Origin: Acanthornis magna
Taxonomy: Eukaryota > Chordata > Aves > Passeriformes > Acanthizidae
Assembly: GCA_036785705.1 (NCBI GenBank)
Contig: JAWUZG010000029.1
Coordinates: 17,375,501 to 17,439,500 of the forward strand
Direction of reading: 5' to 3'
DNA: 64,000 nt
Position 1 is the first letter of the stretch, and every line of letters begins with the position of its first letter. Position numbers and translations under genes: made by a program. Shown piece by piece: positions 1-54,569 of this stretch. The notes below the pieces were generated by a model that was given only the letters and a program-made list of their open reading frames with translations, made no database searches and was not told the origin of the DNA.

Positions 1-3000
1 AGTATATTTTGCTTATTTATTCTCACATAATACTAAGATCTCTAAAGACCATTGGGAGTCTGCTGAAAGCTCAGTGTGAGGGACATGTTCTCCAGTGTTC
101 ACTTCTTCTTACTTACCTGTAGTGAATTTCATCAATTCCATTATGTTTACTCACTCAGTCTGGTAAGTTTTGGAGTTTTGGTTTTGTTTTGTTTTTTTCT
201 TTTTTTTTTTCCCCTTTTTTTTAGTTCTTTGCAGCTGGTTTTCCTTCTACAACTTCGAATTAACTGAGCGTTGCCAGCAGGCTCTCATCTTGGTGCTAGC
301 TCCTTTTTTTTGGGCTGTTTACTGGTGGCTCTTCTGCATTACAAAGCTGTATTCACATTTGCTTTTACCTGTTGTTTTCTGTCTTTGAACTGTTCCTTTT
401 TTTCTTGTTGGTTTTTTTTTTTTTAAATCCATGTGAGGAGTTTTCTCTTATCCAATGTCTGGTATAGATTCCTTGGTTGAGGAATATTTTAAAAACATGG
501 GAAATACAGATGAACTGATCTAAGTGGATTGCCTTCATTTATGTCTCTTTTACAAAAGCTGAGTTGAGGCTTCCCCAGTTTTTCAAAACTCAAGAAAAAC
601 TGTTAATAACTACTAAGGTTTGTCAGAACTCAAAGATAACTCCCATGTTTATTACCTCTATTAACTGCTGTTGTTGCTATTGACTGTTTATGTGAAGGTG
701 CTACTGACGAGTCTTTAGTTTCTGTGTCTTCCTGAAACATTTTTAAATGAAAGAAATGGCCTTACATTTTTCCTTGGCTATCAATACTATTTCACATCAA
801 CCTCAGGTCTTCCAGTGTTCTTGGAGGTCTCGGGCTGAGTACTGCTTTTCCTGCTTTTGGAAGTATGTGCTCTGCTTTTGTTCACTGATTGACATTTCTC
901 TGAACAAGAGCTACTCTGTAACAATGCATTTCACTATCCCAGTTACACCTAATGCTAAAAGTGTTGTACTTTCTGAGTGTGAGCACACATTCTGATACCT
1001 AGTGTAAGCTTGAGCTCAAGTGGCAGAGATTTTTCAAGGAGAGTTTTCTTCCACTTGATGTATGTTCTGCATTGTGTGAAGACTTTGGAGCTGCAGGCTC
1101 TGCACATTAAAATGTCTTTTCTGAGAATAATCAGATACCATGACTGGGTGTCTCAGGAAGTGTGCTAAGTCCTCACACCATTTATTGGGCACACATATAC
1201 AGGAAGTATGCATCTTTTATATACCTTCTGTGAATGTTGCCTAACAAAAAGAAATTACTCTGCAAGTGGCTAAATATGCCTAAACCTCAACAAAAATGAT
1301 ACACTTCTGCAAATAGCTTTAATCAACATTGTTCTGTTTCATGGTAGCATGTTGGTCTGATACATTGTACCAGATCTTGTGTATGTATCCTAAATGTTGC
1401 TAGAGGAGCCCTAGCAATCAAGGAATGGTCCTAAAAGGGAGAAATGTCTGGACTTTTCTGAAAAGTTATTCTCCCCCTAACTTTCAAGTCTGTTTGGATT
1501 ATTACTTTTGGGAAGATGACATAGGAAAGCTCTGTGTGACATGTTATGAAATGGGAAAGCAATTTCTATTTAACAAAATATCTAAGCCAATTTTACCCAC
1601 TCGTGCTGGCGTGCACAGTCCCACAATTAAGTTGTATGTATTGGAGTGCTCAGGTCATTGTCACTCCTGTGCTATACTGAATAAAGGACACAAGCTGTTG
1701 AGTGCTCATTAAATGTTTAAGTGCTTTTGATTTTTGGACTTTCTTCTTATGTTCCACAGGAAGTAGATGCTAATTTGGAGATCTAGTCTTATTTTATATC
1801 ACTCCTCAAATTTCTGCTAAAATTCCTGTAATTTAGAGTTCTCTTGTTTCATTAACTCTTCTAATGGCTTCAGTCTTATCTCTAGATCAGTCTGTTACTC
1901 CTTTTCATTTGATTGAAGTAATACACATAGCATTCTTTATCAAATAATACTTACTTTTAATCTTTGCTCTGCTTTCTCTTCTGCTTCTCATGCATACTTT
2001 CATATATGCTTACCAATTGTAAGGTTTTTGTTAAAAATCTGGGTATGAGTACCCTATCTTTGGCCACTTATGGTTCAAAGTCCATCTTCTATTGTGCTCA
2101 AGGTTACTTTTTGCTATTATAAAGACTTAGAATACTGTACTTATATTCCCTAAAGTTGTCCAGGATGTCTAAAAATTTGCTGTTTGATCATCCTGGCAGT
2201 CCATGGGAATTGTTTATTTCCTTGCTGTAAAATCCTTTGCCATCTTGACAGGTGGCAGAGTATCTACTTTGTTTCCTCACATATGATAGGACAACTTGTC
2301 TCATTTTAAAATAAGAATCAGTGTGGGCTATTCTTACAATCTTATCAAGGTGCACAATCAGTGTTTCCACAAATATAAGCTCTTGAATGTTACTGGCTCT
2401 TTGCTCTGTCAGTCTTCAAACAAACGTCCTTAGTTTGCTGGGGAATTTGAGCCATATTCTGCTAGGGTTGTTTTGCTTATCAGTGATCTGGAGTCTGGTT
2501 ATCCGCCTTTTGTCACCAAGTGGAAATCTTTTGCCATGAACAGCTGAATCCTGAATTGTTATCCTGAATTATTCTGTACAGCAGGTACCAAAGAACTCAA
2601 GTTACTGTTAAGTAGCATTCCTTTTTTCGTACTGCTCCTAAAAATACAAAACCAAGAAATATTAGTTATACTATGATTGCTTGAACCTGGAGATAAGTTT
2701 CCTTATTTTTTCCACAATAGTACATCTGTATGCCTGTGCAATGTACATGTATATTCTACAAATATATTAGAATCTAGTTCTATAACTGTATTTTCTTTTA
2801 AAGGAAGAGAAAATTTTGCAGGACATGTCTCACACTACAGCATTTTTACTGGCATGGACTGGAATGTCCACGAGTTACAATTGGTATTAATCATATTGGG
2901 AAATGTCGTGATTTTTGTGTAGGAAAAGGCATCTGATTCCTAAGATTATTGGATTCTCACTAATTGATGTCCTGAAACAGAGCGGTGACACTGACTTTTT

Positions 3001-3019
3001 TTTTCCCCCCACCCTGTAG
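1..3019 (+). other. Intron of SLC12A7, no exon seen
   Basis: AT-rich sequence with T-runs near 200-240 and 405-425. The next upstream KCC4 exon (end of the large extracellular loop) was searched for by its expected peptide and not found, so it lies before base 1. No repeat I recognise. Confidence 0.6.
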
Positions 3020-45304
<42,285 letters not shown>

Positions 45305-46175
45305 TCTGTTTGCAAGTGTTTTTCAAACACAACACACCCCCATCATAAGAAAACAGGAGATTTTTGCTATAATTTGAGCAGCTTCATTGTGTTCTACTTC
45401 ATTGAAAATTACCTACAAGCTCAATGTTCTGATGATGTGTTCTTTTTTCCTTAGTAAGATGTTATATTTAAATAATATTTTAAACAGATTTATGTAGAAA
45501 ATATTTCTATGTGGAATTAATAAATAGTGGATGGGTTAGAATATTTATATGTAGCATATTCTGACACTGGTTAAGGTGTGGTAAAAGAAGAAAATTGGTG
45601 ATGCAATCATATTTTTAAAGATATAGAAATATAAGCAACGTTTGGTTATTTTAATCTTTGTTCTGCATCTAAGTAAAAGGGAAGGTTTTTAGGAAAAGTT
45701 GTCTTCTTTCCTTACCAAAATGCTGCTATGTTGTTTCTGTTGGAATTAGTCCTGGTTCAGGAACCTTTCTTCAGAGATGTATACAGCCTGTCAAATCTGT
45801 CTATGACGTGCATAAAGTGTTTCTCTGAAGTTCATGATTTGCCATACCTGTTAAAAATAACATTTCTATATATAAAATACATAGGTAGCTGAAGCCTCCA
45901 GGTGATAGTAAATAGACAAGCTGTGTGGGTTCTTTTTCATGAGGTGCTGGCAGTTATCGTTATATTGCATGATTATACCAATGGTGAGAGCATCCAACTT
46001 GTAGGAAGGCTATGGTGCAGAAACTCCACCTGGTTCCAAATATAATTGTAACAGTTGATAAACCACAGCAAGGTGGTTAATGAATTGCAGTCTCTTGTTT
46101 TCAGAGATGTATATATTGAAAATGTTGTATGTATGTGCTGCTGTTTGAAATAAAATCTGCTCTTCTGAACTGAAT
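45305..46175 (+). other. SLC12A7: SLC12A7 3' UTR (approximate end)
   Basis: Sequence after the stop with no open frame. The best polyadenylation signal is AATAAA at 46149-46154. An earlier AATAAA-like signal near 45518 could give a shorter form. The cleavage site is inferred, not seen. Confidence 0.6.
46149..46154 (+). terminator. Polyadenylation signal AATAAA
   Basis: Canonical hexamer about 845 bases after the SLC12A7 stop codon, in AT-rich sequence. It is the most likely 3' end signal of the gene. Confidence 0.55.
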
Positions 46176-46549
46176 GAGCTCCTAAGTTTATTTTCATTTG
46201 AAGTTGTTGAACAGTTTAGTTTAGGTGCTCAATAGAAACTTTTTGCTTCTGTTACAATTCGGTTCCTTTTCAGGCACTCTTTAGTTTTGTAAACATTGTT
46301 TAAGACCTAAAGTGTATGAGAAGGTTGTTCTGCTTTTACAAGATTGCATTTCTTGCATATAAACTCTTAATTTAGTTTTTCTTTTTCTTATTCCCTTATA
46401 ATACAATCTAGATGTCTGTTGCTTAGCCTAGAACAGCAGTGATGCAGTGCCCAAGTACCTGGCTCGGCTCAAAGCCAGTGCTTTTATCACAACACTTTCA
46501 GGTGAAGTAAGACAAAGCTATAAACAGCAATAGCTGAAAGCAGCCATTA

Positions 46550-47300
46550 CCTGTCCCTGTAGTTTGATGCACAGGAACAGAGGTAACAAAAAGGTAATCA
46601 GATGACCCAGTGAACTCCTGATGGCTCAAAACCACTTCTAAGGATACACCAAAAGGCTCTTGGAAAGGCATTCTGCGCACCAGAATGCACCCATATACCA
46701 CTGCAACTATATGCCATAGGTTAGGAATAGGTTTATGCATAGGCAGAGATAACTTGGGGGTGCAGTGAAGGCACTCCAGGGGCTCTTAGGTACCATAAAA
46801 GACACATGGAGGCCCTGTGGACAGATCAGAAGGCATCTGAAGGTTCTAGATTTGCACAGCATATCAATTGAATTAAAAAGCATTCTCAGACCAGTGAGGA
46901 GAAGAAAAACCATCAGATGCCCCTACTGCGCTTCAGATGGCTCTACGCTTTTCATGGGACATACTAAAAGGGACTCCATGGGCAGTGGCGCAGGGCCAGC
47001 AGCAGACATTCACAGACAACTGTAGATGGCTTATAGTAAAAGTAATGAAAATAATTAGTTTAGAGATGGGCTTTCAGAGGCGTCTGGGACCTACCAAAAG
47101 CTCTATGAGGGCCCTTAGATGCAAGGCAAGACTGACAGAGGTTTCTGTGGGCATACCAGAAGGCATTTGATAAACTTACAGAAGTGGTAGAGAACAAACC
47201 TCCAAGCTGTAAAGTACAAAACACCAACTAAGGAAGCTTTCGAAGGTCCAACAGCAGATGAACTTCTGAGACTTATATGTCCATGTGTGTTACAGGGACC
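46550..47300 (+). repeat. Degenerate repeat block downstream of SLC12A7
   Basis: A motif like GGGACATACTAAAAGG or ACCTACCAAAAGCTCTATGAGG recurs at about 46640, 46790, 46960, 47090 and 47150 with variable spacing. It looks like an old tandem array. The open frames in it carry no recognised domain. Confidence 0.4.
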
Positions 47301-48392
47301 ACCCATATTGTGATGGAGGAGGAGCTATGAAACTTTCATGTCAGCTTCATTTTTTTGAGATTTGCTCATAGGTGTACAATATTAAGAATTATGGATTATA
47401 AATTATCAAACGCTGTGATTTAAGTGGTGGATAGGTGAATTCAGGTGTTAGACTGGTCAGGGCAAAATGCCAATGAGGCCATATTTGTGGCAATACTTTG
47501 GAATATTTCTTAATGACCTCATAAGAAAGATCTAAAGGGCAATTTTGCACCTATTCTCGCCTGCAAATGGCTGTCTTCTGCAACCTTTAAATATGTTAGG
47601 AAGTGAGGTTGGAATCCATTAACTTATGGCACTAAATATAGAGCACAGATCCAGTAGTTGCTAAACTCCTGAGGATTTCATGCTTTTTGATGTCAGGTAG
47701 TAAATGCGCCACGATGGAGGAGGAAGTATGAGTGCACTTGTCTGTTGGGTACATGTAATGATGATAAAGGCACACACTCCCCTTTGGCAGGTGTAAAGAG
47801 AAATCGTTATTGCAAAAAACCAGGCCTTTTTATGCTGTCTCTGAATGCTAAGTCTTTATCTGTTTACATTCTTGTGAAACAAATCTAACATACATTGGTT
47901 GCCTGCCACTACAGATGTTGATGTTCATGCACTATTTTACCCAATAATCTTTTTGATCATGCAGTGTCCACACGTACCCCTAACCAATCACCATATTAAA
48001 TTGAAGGTGACCACACAGTTATAATATAACTTGTTTTCTGGTTATGTAACTTGTTTTTTAAGTTATGTAACTTGTTTTTTGCCTGTTAGCTGAACCTTTC
48101 CCAGAGTGCTTTTCTGTGAGTGGAAGTGACAGAAATGAACAGAAGTGAGCAAGGATTCAACAAGGGTGACAAGGCCCTTATTCTGTATGATTTTTCTTAT
48201 GTGCTGCAGGGACATAATTATTTTGGATTTTGGTTGGAGGTGGACAATATTAAACCTTATGTATTATAAGCTATGAAACACCATGACTTGAGTGGTGAAT
48301 AGGTAAATTCACATGCTAGAGCGGTCTGGAAAAAGGGATTGTGCCCATCTTTGTAATTTGCTTTTTGTGGTATTTCTTAATGAGTTTGTGAA
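47275..48392 (+). repeat. Pair of diverged direct repeats
   Basis: About 47275-47527 and 48187-48392 share ACAATATTAA, TATTATAAGCTAT-like, GTGGTGRATAGGTRAATTCA and TATTTCTTAATGA in the same order. The unique spacer is about 0.65 kb. An old tandem duplication. Confidence 0.65.
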
Positions 48393-48469
48393 GTTAAGCT
48401 TAAATCATAGAGTAAGTTATCCTGTAAATCTGAGAGATGCAAAGGACAGTGACATGGGATTTAGGTAGC

Positions 48470-50150
48470 AGGGCAAGCTCAGACTTCCTGTGATGCTAGG
48501 GCTCTGAAGGGGCTGCCAAGGAGCTTTTGGATCTTCAAAAATGAGACCTAGAAACACTTCTAAGTCCTGGTCGCTCCTGGAGCTGGTCTTGCTCGAGGGT
48601 GAGTGTTTAGCTGCAGGTGAGGCTTAGGTGGTAGAGCAAGTGCAGAGCTGCAGTGTTGGTCAGCAGCTGTACTAGGCAATTGATGCAAATTTATTCCAAA
48701 ACAGCTTCCCTCTCTCCTCACCTCAGAACTCAGTGACACTGAGTAAAAATGAGACTATTATTTGCCTGAAATGTCAGGGGTTTTTCAGTTCTAAAAACTC
48801 TTTTAAGGACACAAATCAAAAAAGGTTGCAAATAGAAACAGGATTTTGTTTATGGTGGGGTTTTTGTGTTTTTTTTTCATTTATCTTTTTCAGAACCAAT
48901 GCTTACAAGCATCAACAAAATGCAGACATGTAGACAGGAGCAGGCTGATGTGTTCTACAGTTTACCTTGAAAACAAAATCCCTTGCAGTCTGGCAAAGAA
49001 AAGCCACCAAGAGCAGCAGCAGGAATACAGCCCAAGCAGTCCCTGTTTCCTGAAGAGGGAAAATGTGAAGAATGAAGATCAGTCCTGAACAAACACAAAT
49101 GTAGAAGAGGTGTGTAGTACTGTAGAATATTTTTAAAAGTATGACATGAGTCAATGATAAGCACTCTTGCTCTTCAAAACTTGCCCAGCTGGGCTTCTTG
49201 GCCAGGGATACATGAGAAGTGCTTCTATTGCACATAGGGAAGAGCTGAGAAGTGACAGCTCTAGATAGCGCAGCAAGCCTGGAGTCCCTTTAAAGCACAG
49301 GCTCTTTTGTATAGGCAAGATCCCCTGAGGAAATGGAGGTAAGGGTAGTGCAGTGCTCCCTCCCCTTCCAAACTTGCATTGAGCAAGAGAAACAGGACAC
49401 AAGTGGTGCCTTGATAGTGCAAGAGCAGCAGGCATGCATTTGTCTAGCACAGTGGGTGTGGTTGAGAGCCTGCAAGAGCAAGGTGAAATCTGTCCTGGTA
49501 CTTTTTGTATGGGAGCAGGTGCTGGACTCTGGAGAGAGTGAGAGAATATGCTGGTACATTTAGTTAGTAAGACAAGCACATAGCCCCAGGGTACGTGGTG
49601 CTGTTGAAAGGCTGCCAGAAGAGGAAGAGAGCCAGCTTTCTGTCCGGACACCTTTTGTGTGAGAACATTTGCTGGATGTTTTCAGTTTTGGAATTGCACT
49701 TGAAATGAGCTTGAGTGTGAGATGGTACCCTTACTGGTAAAGCAAGAACAGAACTCTATCTGGTGGTGGTGTTGAATAAGTAAAAGCCAGCAACAGCTTT
49801 TGGTCCTGGCACCTTTTGTGTGGGACCTATTGCTGGACATTTTCAATGTTGCAGCTGGGCACGGTGGAGACTGAGAGATAGCAATGGTGCCTTTACTTTG
49901 CAAGGGAAGTGCATAGCAGTAGTGTTGGTTATGCTATGAAGAGCCTGTCAGAGGAACATCAAGGACAGCAAGAGCAACAGCTCTCTGTCCTGGCACATTT
50001 TGTGTGGGAGGAGTTACTGAGCATTTTCAGTTTTGGAGCTGGACTCTGGCAAGAATGCAAGAATATGATTGTACCTTTAGTTAAAAGGTAAGTGTATACC
50101 GCCAGCATTGGTGGTGCTATTGAAAGACTGCCAAGGGAAAGTGAATGCTC
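48470..50150 (+). repeat. Degenerate tandem satellite, unit about 165-175 bases
   Basis: At least four units between 49460 and 50150 share CTGTCCTGGCACATTTTGTGTGGGA-like, GCTGGACATTTTCAGTTTTGG-like and GTGCTGTTGAAAGGCTGCC-like blocks. Weaker units extend back to about 48470. The open frames inside are by-products. Confidence 0.75.
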
Positions 50151-51720
50151 TTCAGAAAGCTCTTTTACGTTTTTTACAAAGGATGTTTAAAAATGTGTTA
50201 GTGTCTACTAACATTTGTGTGTGTCAAGTTTGGGGGTTTACCTATGGTATTACCACTGTTTATCCTGAATGATATGCTACTTAATTTTGTGGTTTTGACA
50301 GATCAATAAAACACTTGGATCCCAATTTGCTTTAAGCTGCATGGAGCAGGTCTTCCAGGCAACACTCAGGCAAAATGATGCAATTGTTTAGACCAGTTAA
50401 AAAAAAAAAAAAAAGCCCAATTAAATAACACTGAAAGAAAGGGTAATGTGTTGAATGTAATCACTGACCATGGATCCACCCCAGCAAGATTGTTTGCCTC
50501 CCTGGAATGCTCTCTCCCATAAGATTTATTTCTGGAATGACCTATAAGGCTAAAAGGGAAAACCACACAGTTTGTTATTGGAGATATTGCTGTAGGTCGC
50601 AACAGAGAGCCCTGGCTGGATTCCTCACCGAAATAAGGAAAATTTTGTGGCTATCTGAATAAACTGTATTTTTGTTAACAAAACAATATTATTCACATTG
50701 AAAGCAACAATACAAAATGCCACTGTCTCTGCCCAGCCCTACTACTAAGTAAGCATAATCACTTCTTAGAAACGACTGGGAAAAAATAATATGCACACAT
50801 ATCTATACCACGAACTATACCTATGCCTATAGGCCTGCATTTTCCCTGGCTCTTTATGTATATGATGAGCTCTATATGGCTCTATACGCACCACCTGGTT
50901 TAGTGCAAACTAACCCTCAGATCACAGCAGTACTTGTACATCCAGTGGAGGGCCTGTAATGAAGGTAGCATTTGGAAACAGCAGAGCTGCATACAGGGTA
51001 AAGGGACTCAAGCTGGAGGGAACTGCAGCAGCAATGCTCCTGCGAGAGGTGTTCATAAGCAGAAGAAGAAAACAGAAGAAACTGTGAAGGGACAGCTTGT
51101 TGCCCATCCATGGAATGACCAGAGTTGGTACTGAAAGCAAAGGGTGGGTTCTAGATGTAAAGCCTCAAGAAGAAAGGCAAGCCATGAGGAAGAAGAGGTC
51201 ATCTCTGTATTGGAGAAATTTGTAAATGGAACATAGTTTAAGAAAAAGTAATTTTTATGGCACTTTGAACCTCTCTGTAAGCACAAAGATTATAAGCAAA
51301 ATATATTTGGTGTCTTTGTTGGGGTTTTTTTAAGCCTTCTAAATGAGAAGTCTGTGTGAGCTATAGTTATCTGTGTTTTAGAAAACTGATCAGCTTTCAA
51401 GTTGAGATTGTTCTGAAATACAGCAAAGTAGGAGAGACATGATTTGTCATTTTGGTTAAAATCATGTGTAATTTAAACATATTGTATGTTAGCCAAAAGT
51501 TTTTTGTGATTTAAAAGAATTATTTAACTGCATAAATGATGAACGTTCTCCTTGAATAATTTCTTGTGTTTAAGCACATTGTCAGTATTTTACCACAGAA
51601 AGAAATCCTAGCAGTTGTGGACAACTAGATAACTCATCAGAACTCAGATAATTGTTGTATCACAGCTAGTCTAATGCATGAAATTTTTATGTTAACTCTG
51701 TTTTTCATTTTTTGGGATAG

Positions 51721-51857
51721 GCAACCTGAGCATTTCTTAAAAGGTCTAAAGGAAACAATTGGAAGACAAAGAAGGAGAGTAAAAATGGATCTTGAAATGT
51801 TGATGCAATTGGGTTCCAGTTTGCAGAGGAAAAGACTTCTTTGATTATCATAATAAA
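51721..51857 (+). other. Orphan terminal-exon-like segment
   Basis: A good polypyrimidine tract and AG (51719-51720) precede 40 open codons (51722-51841, basic, ending SSLQRKRLL), a TGA stop at 51842 and AATAAA at 51852-51857. I do not recognise the peptide. It might be the last exon of an unknown transcript or a chance alignment of signals. Confidence 0.3.
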
Positions 51858-52674
51858 ATACTTATCTTCCACATCTGTTTGCTACACTAATTATTTAAGG
51901 CTTAGAAATTTAAAATATTCTGGTAATTTATATTACATTAGCTAAGTAGCCTTTAATGTTCCATCTATGTGGTCTATATGAATGCATATTTTTCTTTCAG
52001 CTGTAAAGCTGAAAAATTTATTTCCACATATCCTGAATATCAGAAATTATAGGACTAAGTAAATTCTCAAAGGTTTGAGTTACATGTATAGAGATGCTTC
52101 TAAGTCCCAAATTAATGCTTAAGAGCAGAAGAAAACATATCAAATTCAAGTGGAACAATGCTGAAAATCTTTGAACTGTTCATTGCCTAACTTGAGAGAA
52201 TAAACTGCTGGGTTCAAAGTGGGAGTACCATGAAGAAATGGTTTACTGGAGACGATTTTTTTTTTAATAAAGGAAATCAGTTGTAGGTTTGTTGCTGAGC
52301 CTAAGACTGATAATGGAAAAGTGAAAATAGTTTAGCCTAAGGATTGAAAATTTATTTTGTTGGTTTTATGAGAGAGCAAAACAGCAGATGGAGAAAGAAT
52401 GCAAGGGCAAAACCAGCCACTACACTGTAAATAGCGTATGTTTTAATACTTCTCCGGGTAAATACAATTAAAATTATTGGACACCTTGAGCAGCAGAAGT
52501 AGTGCAATTTTTCTTTCTAGACCAAACTCAGTTTCCTGAGCAATGCTACGGTTTCCAGTTTTCCCTCATGAAAAACTGTGCAAGGAGAAAAGGTTTGCTC
52601 GGATCTTGCCCCTTATTCGCTCCGCCAGCCAAGCACAGCTGTCTTCCCTCTACATCCTGCAAACTTCACTCACA

Positions 52675-52700
52675 CCCCTCCCCCCCGCCCCAAACCCCCC
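52675..52700 (-). other. G-quadruplex motif on the minus strand
   Basis: C-runs of 4, 7, 4 and 6 separated by T, G and AAA on the plus strand. The minus strand therefore has four G-runs with loops of 1-3 bases. It is followed by a CpG-dense stretch to about 52810. Confidence 0.7.
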
Positions 52701-52849
52701 GCACTCCCACACCGTCACACCCCGTCACCGTGGTGCTCTAGGCGAGCTGCTCAGCGATGTACTGAGCGCTCGCGATCTCGAAGAGTCCGAAGCCATTCTC
52801 GCACAGACAAATGCACAATTCACGCAGGCAGGCACACACGCACGTGCAC

Positions 52850-52911
52850 CCACACCCCCCCCCCCGCGCCACACACGCACACACACACACACACACACGC
52901 ACACACACAGG
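52850..52911 (+). repeat. C-run and (CA)n microsatellite
   Basis: A poly-C tract at about 52853-52865 followed by about 19 CA/CG dinucleotides. Open frames reading THTHTH are artefacts. Confidence 0.9.
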
Positions 52912-52975
52912 GACTTACTCCAGTTAGCCTTTGCCTTGCAGCCTTCCTCGAACACAGGGCACAGGGGAGATTCAT

Positions 52976-53135
52976 ACTTCCTTCCTTCCTTCCTTCCTTC
53001 CTTCCTTCCTGCCTTCCTGCCTTCCTGCCTTCCTTCCTGCCTTCCTGCCTTCCTGCCTTCCTGCCTTCCTTCCTGCCTTCCTTCCTGCCTTCCTGCCTTC
53101 CTTCCTGCCTTCCTGCCTCCCTGCCTCCCTTCCTC
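52976..53135 (+). repeat. (CTTC/CTGC)n tetranucleotide array
   Basis: Pure pyrimidine/G tetranucleotide tandem array (TTCC, with TGCC variants) of about 160 bases. It gives open frames of FLPSFLP and, antisense, GRKEGRQ. Not coding. Confidence 0.95.
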
Positions 53136-54569
53136 CCTCTGCCCTGCAACACATTTTTGCTGTGTCACATCCCACTTTTAGACCTTAAAATGTTCCCAGC
53201 TGGTGCTCCCATTGGAAAAAATGTACTAGAGCAAAAAGCCGGCTATGGCGGATGGCCGCTGCCTGGAAGCTACATCAAAGACATGCACTGTCCTTCTCAG
53301 CTCCTTGTGCCAACCCACTCTTGCAGACTGACTCCAAACTGAAAGGTGTCCAGCTGCAGCTCACATGAATAAATGTGCCAGGACAGAGAGTTCACTCTTC
53401 TCTTGCCCCTTATCCTGGGAGACTTTTATTGCTGTCACATTTGAGTGACAACCACTTTTTCCCTGCCGCCTGCAAAGTGCAGTCACACTATGGTTCTCTG
53501 CACTTTCCTCCTCAGCACTGTGTATGTACCATCACGAGCTTTCAGTTTGGCAGAGACCAATATGTCCCCCATAACTCCGAACACAACCCCCACATGGCAG
53601 GACAGAAGCTGTTGCTAGATCATTCTTTCTCGTGGCAGCAATGCAACACGCCATGCACCAGGGCAATGCCCCTTCCTTCTCAGCTATATGGACTGTGCCA
53701 TTTCTTCACTCTCGCAGAGCTTAGCTTCTGACGTTACAACACAGCCAGCTGCTGCTCCCATGCTGATGGTCTAAGAACGAAATTCCAATGCCAGCTGTCG
53801 CATTCACATTGCAGCCTAGAAACTACAGCAAACAAGCTGCTGCTACACACTTTTCCTCTCAGCAGTCATGCCACTTTCAAGTGTGCAGAGCCTTAAGTGA
53901 AACTGAACTGTTCCCATTTTTGGGGTCTGCAGGGAAAATGAGCCATCAGACCAAGCTTTCGCTGGCCCTCCCTCTTACACCTGATAGCTTGCATTCAGAC
54001 TGCATTCAGGTGGCAGTAACGCTCCTTGTGCAGCCCATGAACTGCACTCACGCCGAGGTGCTGTGCATGTTCGTTGTCAGCTCTCTGTACCATCCCCGCA
54101 CTTTCAGTCTCACAGCAGTTACAGCATCCATATGTCACAGATAAGAGGCACCAAGACAGAGGCACTTCCTTGGTTATCCCTTCTCACGGCAGCCATTCAG
54201 TTGAAGGCACGTTCCTTCCAAGCTGTATGTGCCATCGCCTTGTTTCACTCTCGCAGAGCCCAGTTCCAAACCCTAAAACCACGAGTGGCTGCTCCCAAAC
54301 AACAGGGCTAAGAACAGAAGCCTACTGATGGCATTCACCCTCCCCTTCGTAGCCTGTATCCTGCACTCAGCCCAGCATGCTCTTCTTCACTTTTTCCCTT
54401 GGCTATGTATGGGATCCCCAACACCCTCTCAGTCTCTCGCAGTGCAAAGTTGCCATGTGGCTCTCACTCCAAGAAACGTGTCAGCACAGAAGCAGTCACT
54501 GTGCTAGTCCTTCTGTCTCCAAGCTTTCCAGCGAATCACTTTGAAGTTGATGAACATTTCAGACTTCTA

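Larger units (their letters stand above)
52500..54560 (-). repeat. Inverted copy of the 165-175-base satellite
   Basis: Read on the plus strand the units carry GTGCCAGGACAGAGAG, TTCACTCTCGCAGAGC and GCTGCTCCCA, which are reverse complements of the blocks in the 48.5-50.15 kb array. About 7-9 units, interrupted at 52670-53135 by simple repeats. Confidence 0.7.

Noticed and set aside
49151..49651. 166-codon minus-strand frame
   Set aside because: It lies within the degenerate satellite. Similar frames recur with the unit and show no protein similarity.
52725..53168. Open frames of 147-254 codons over 52543-53342, both strands
   Set aside because: They translate the TTCC/TGCC array and the CA microsatellite (FLPSFLP, GRKEGRQ). 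Repeat-driven openness, no gene.
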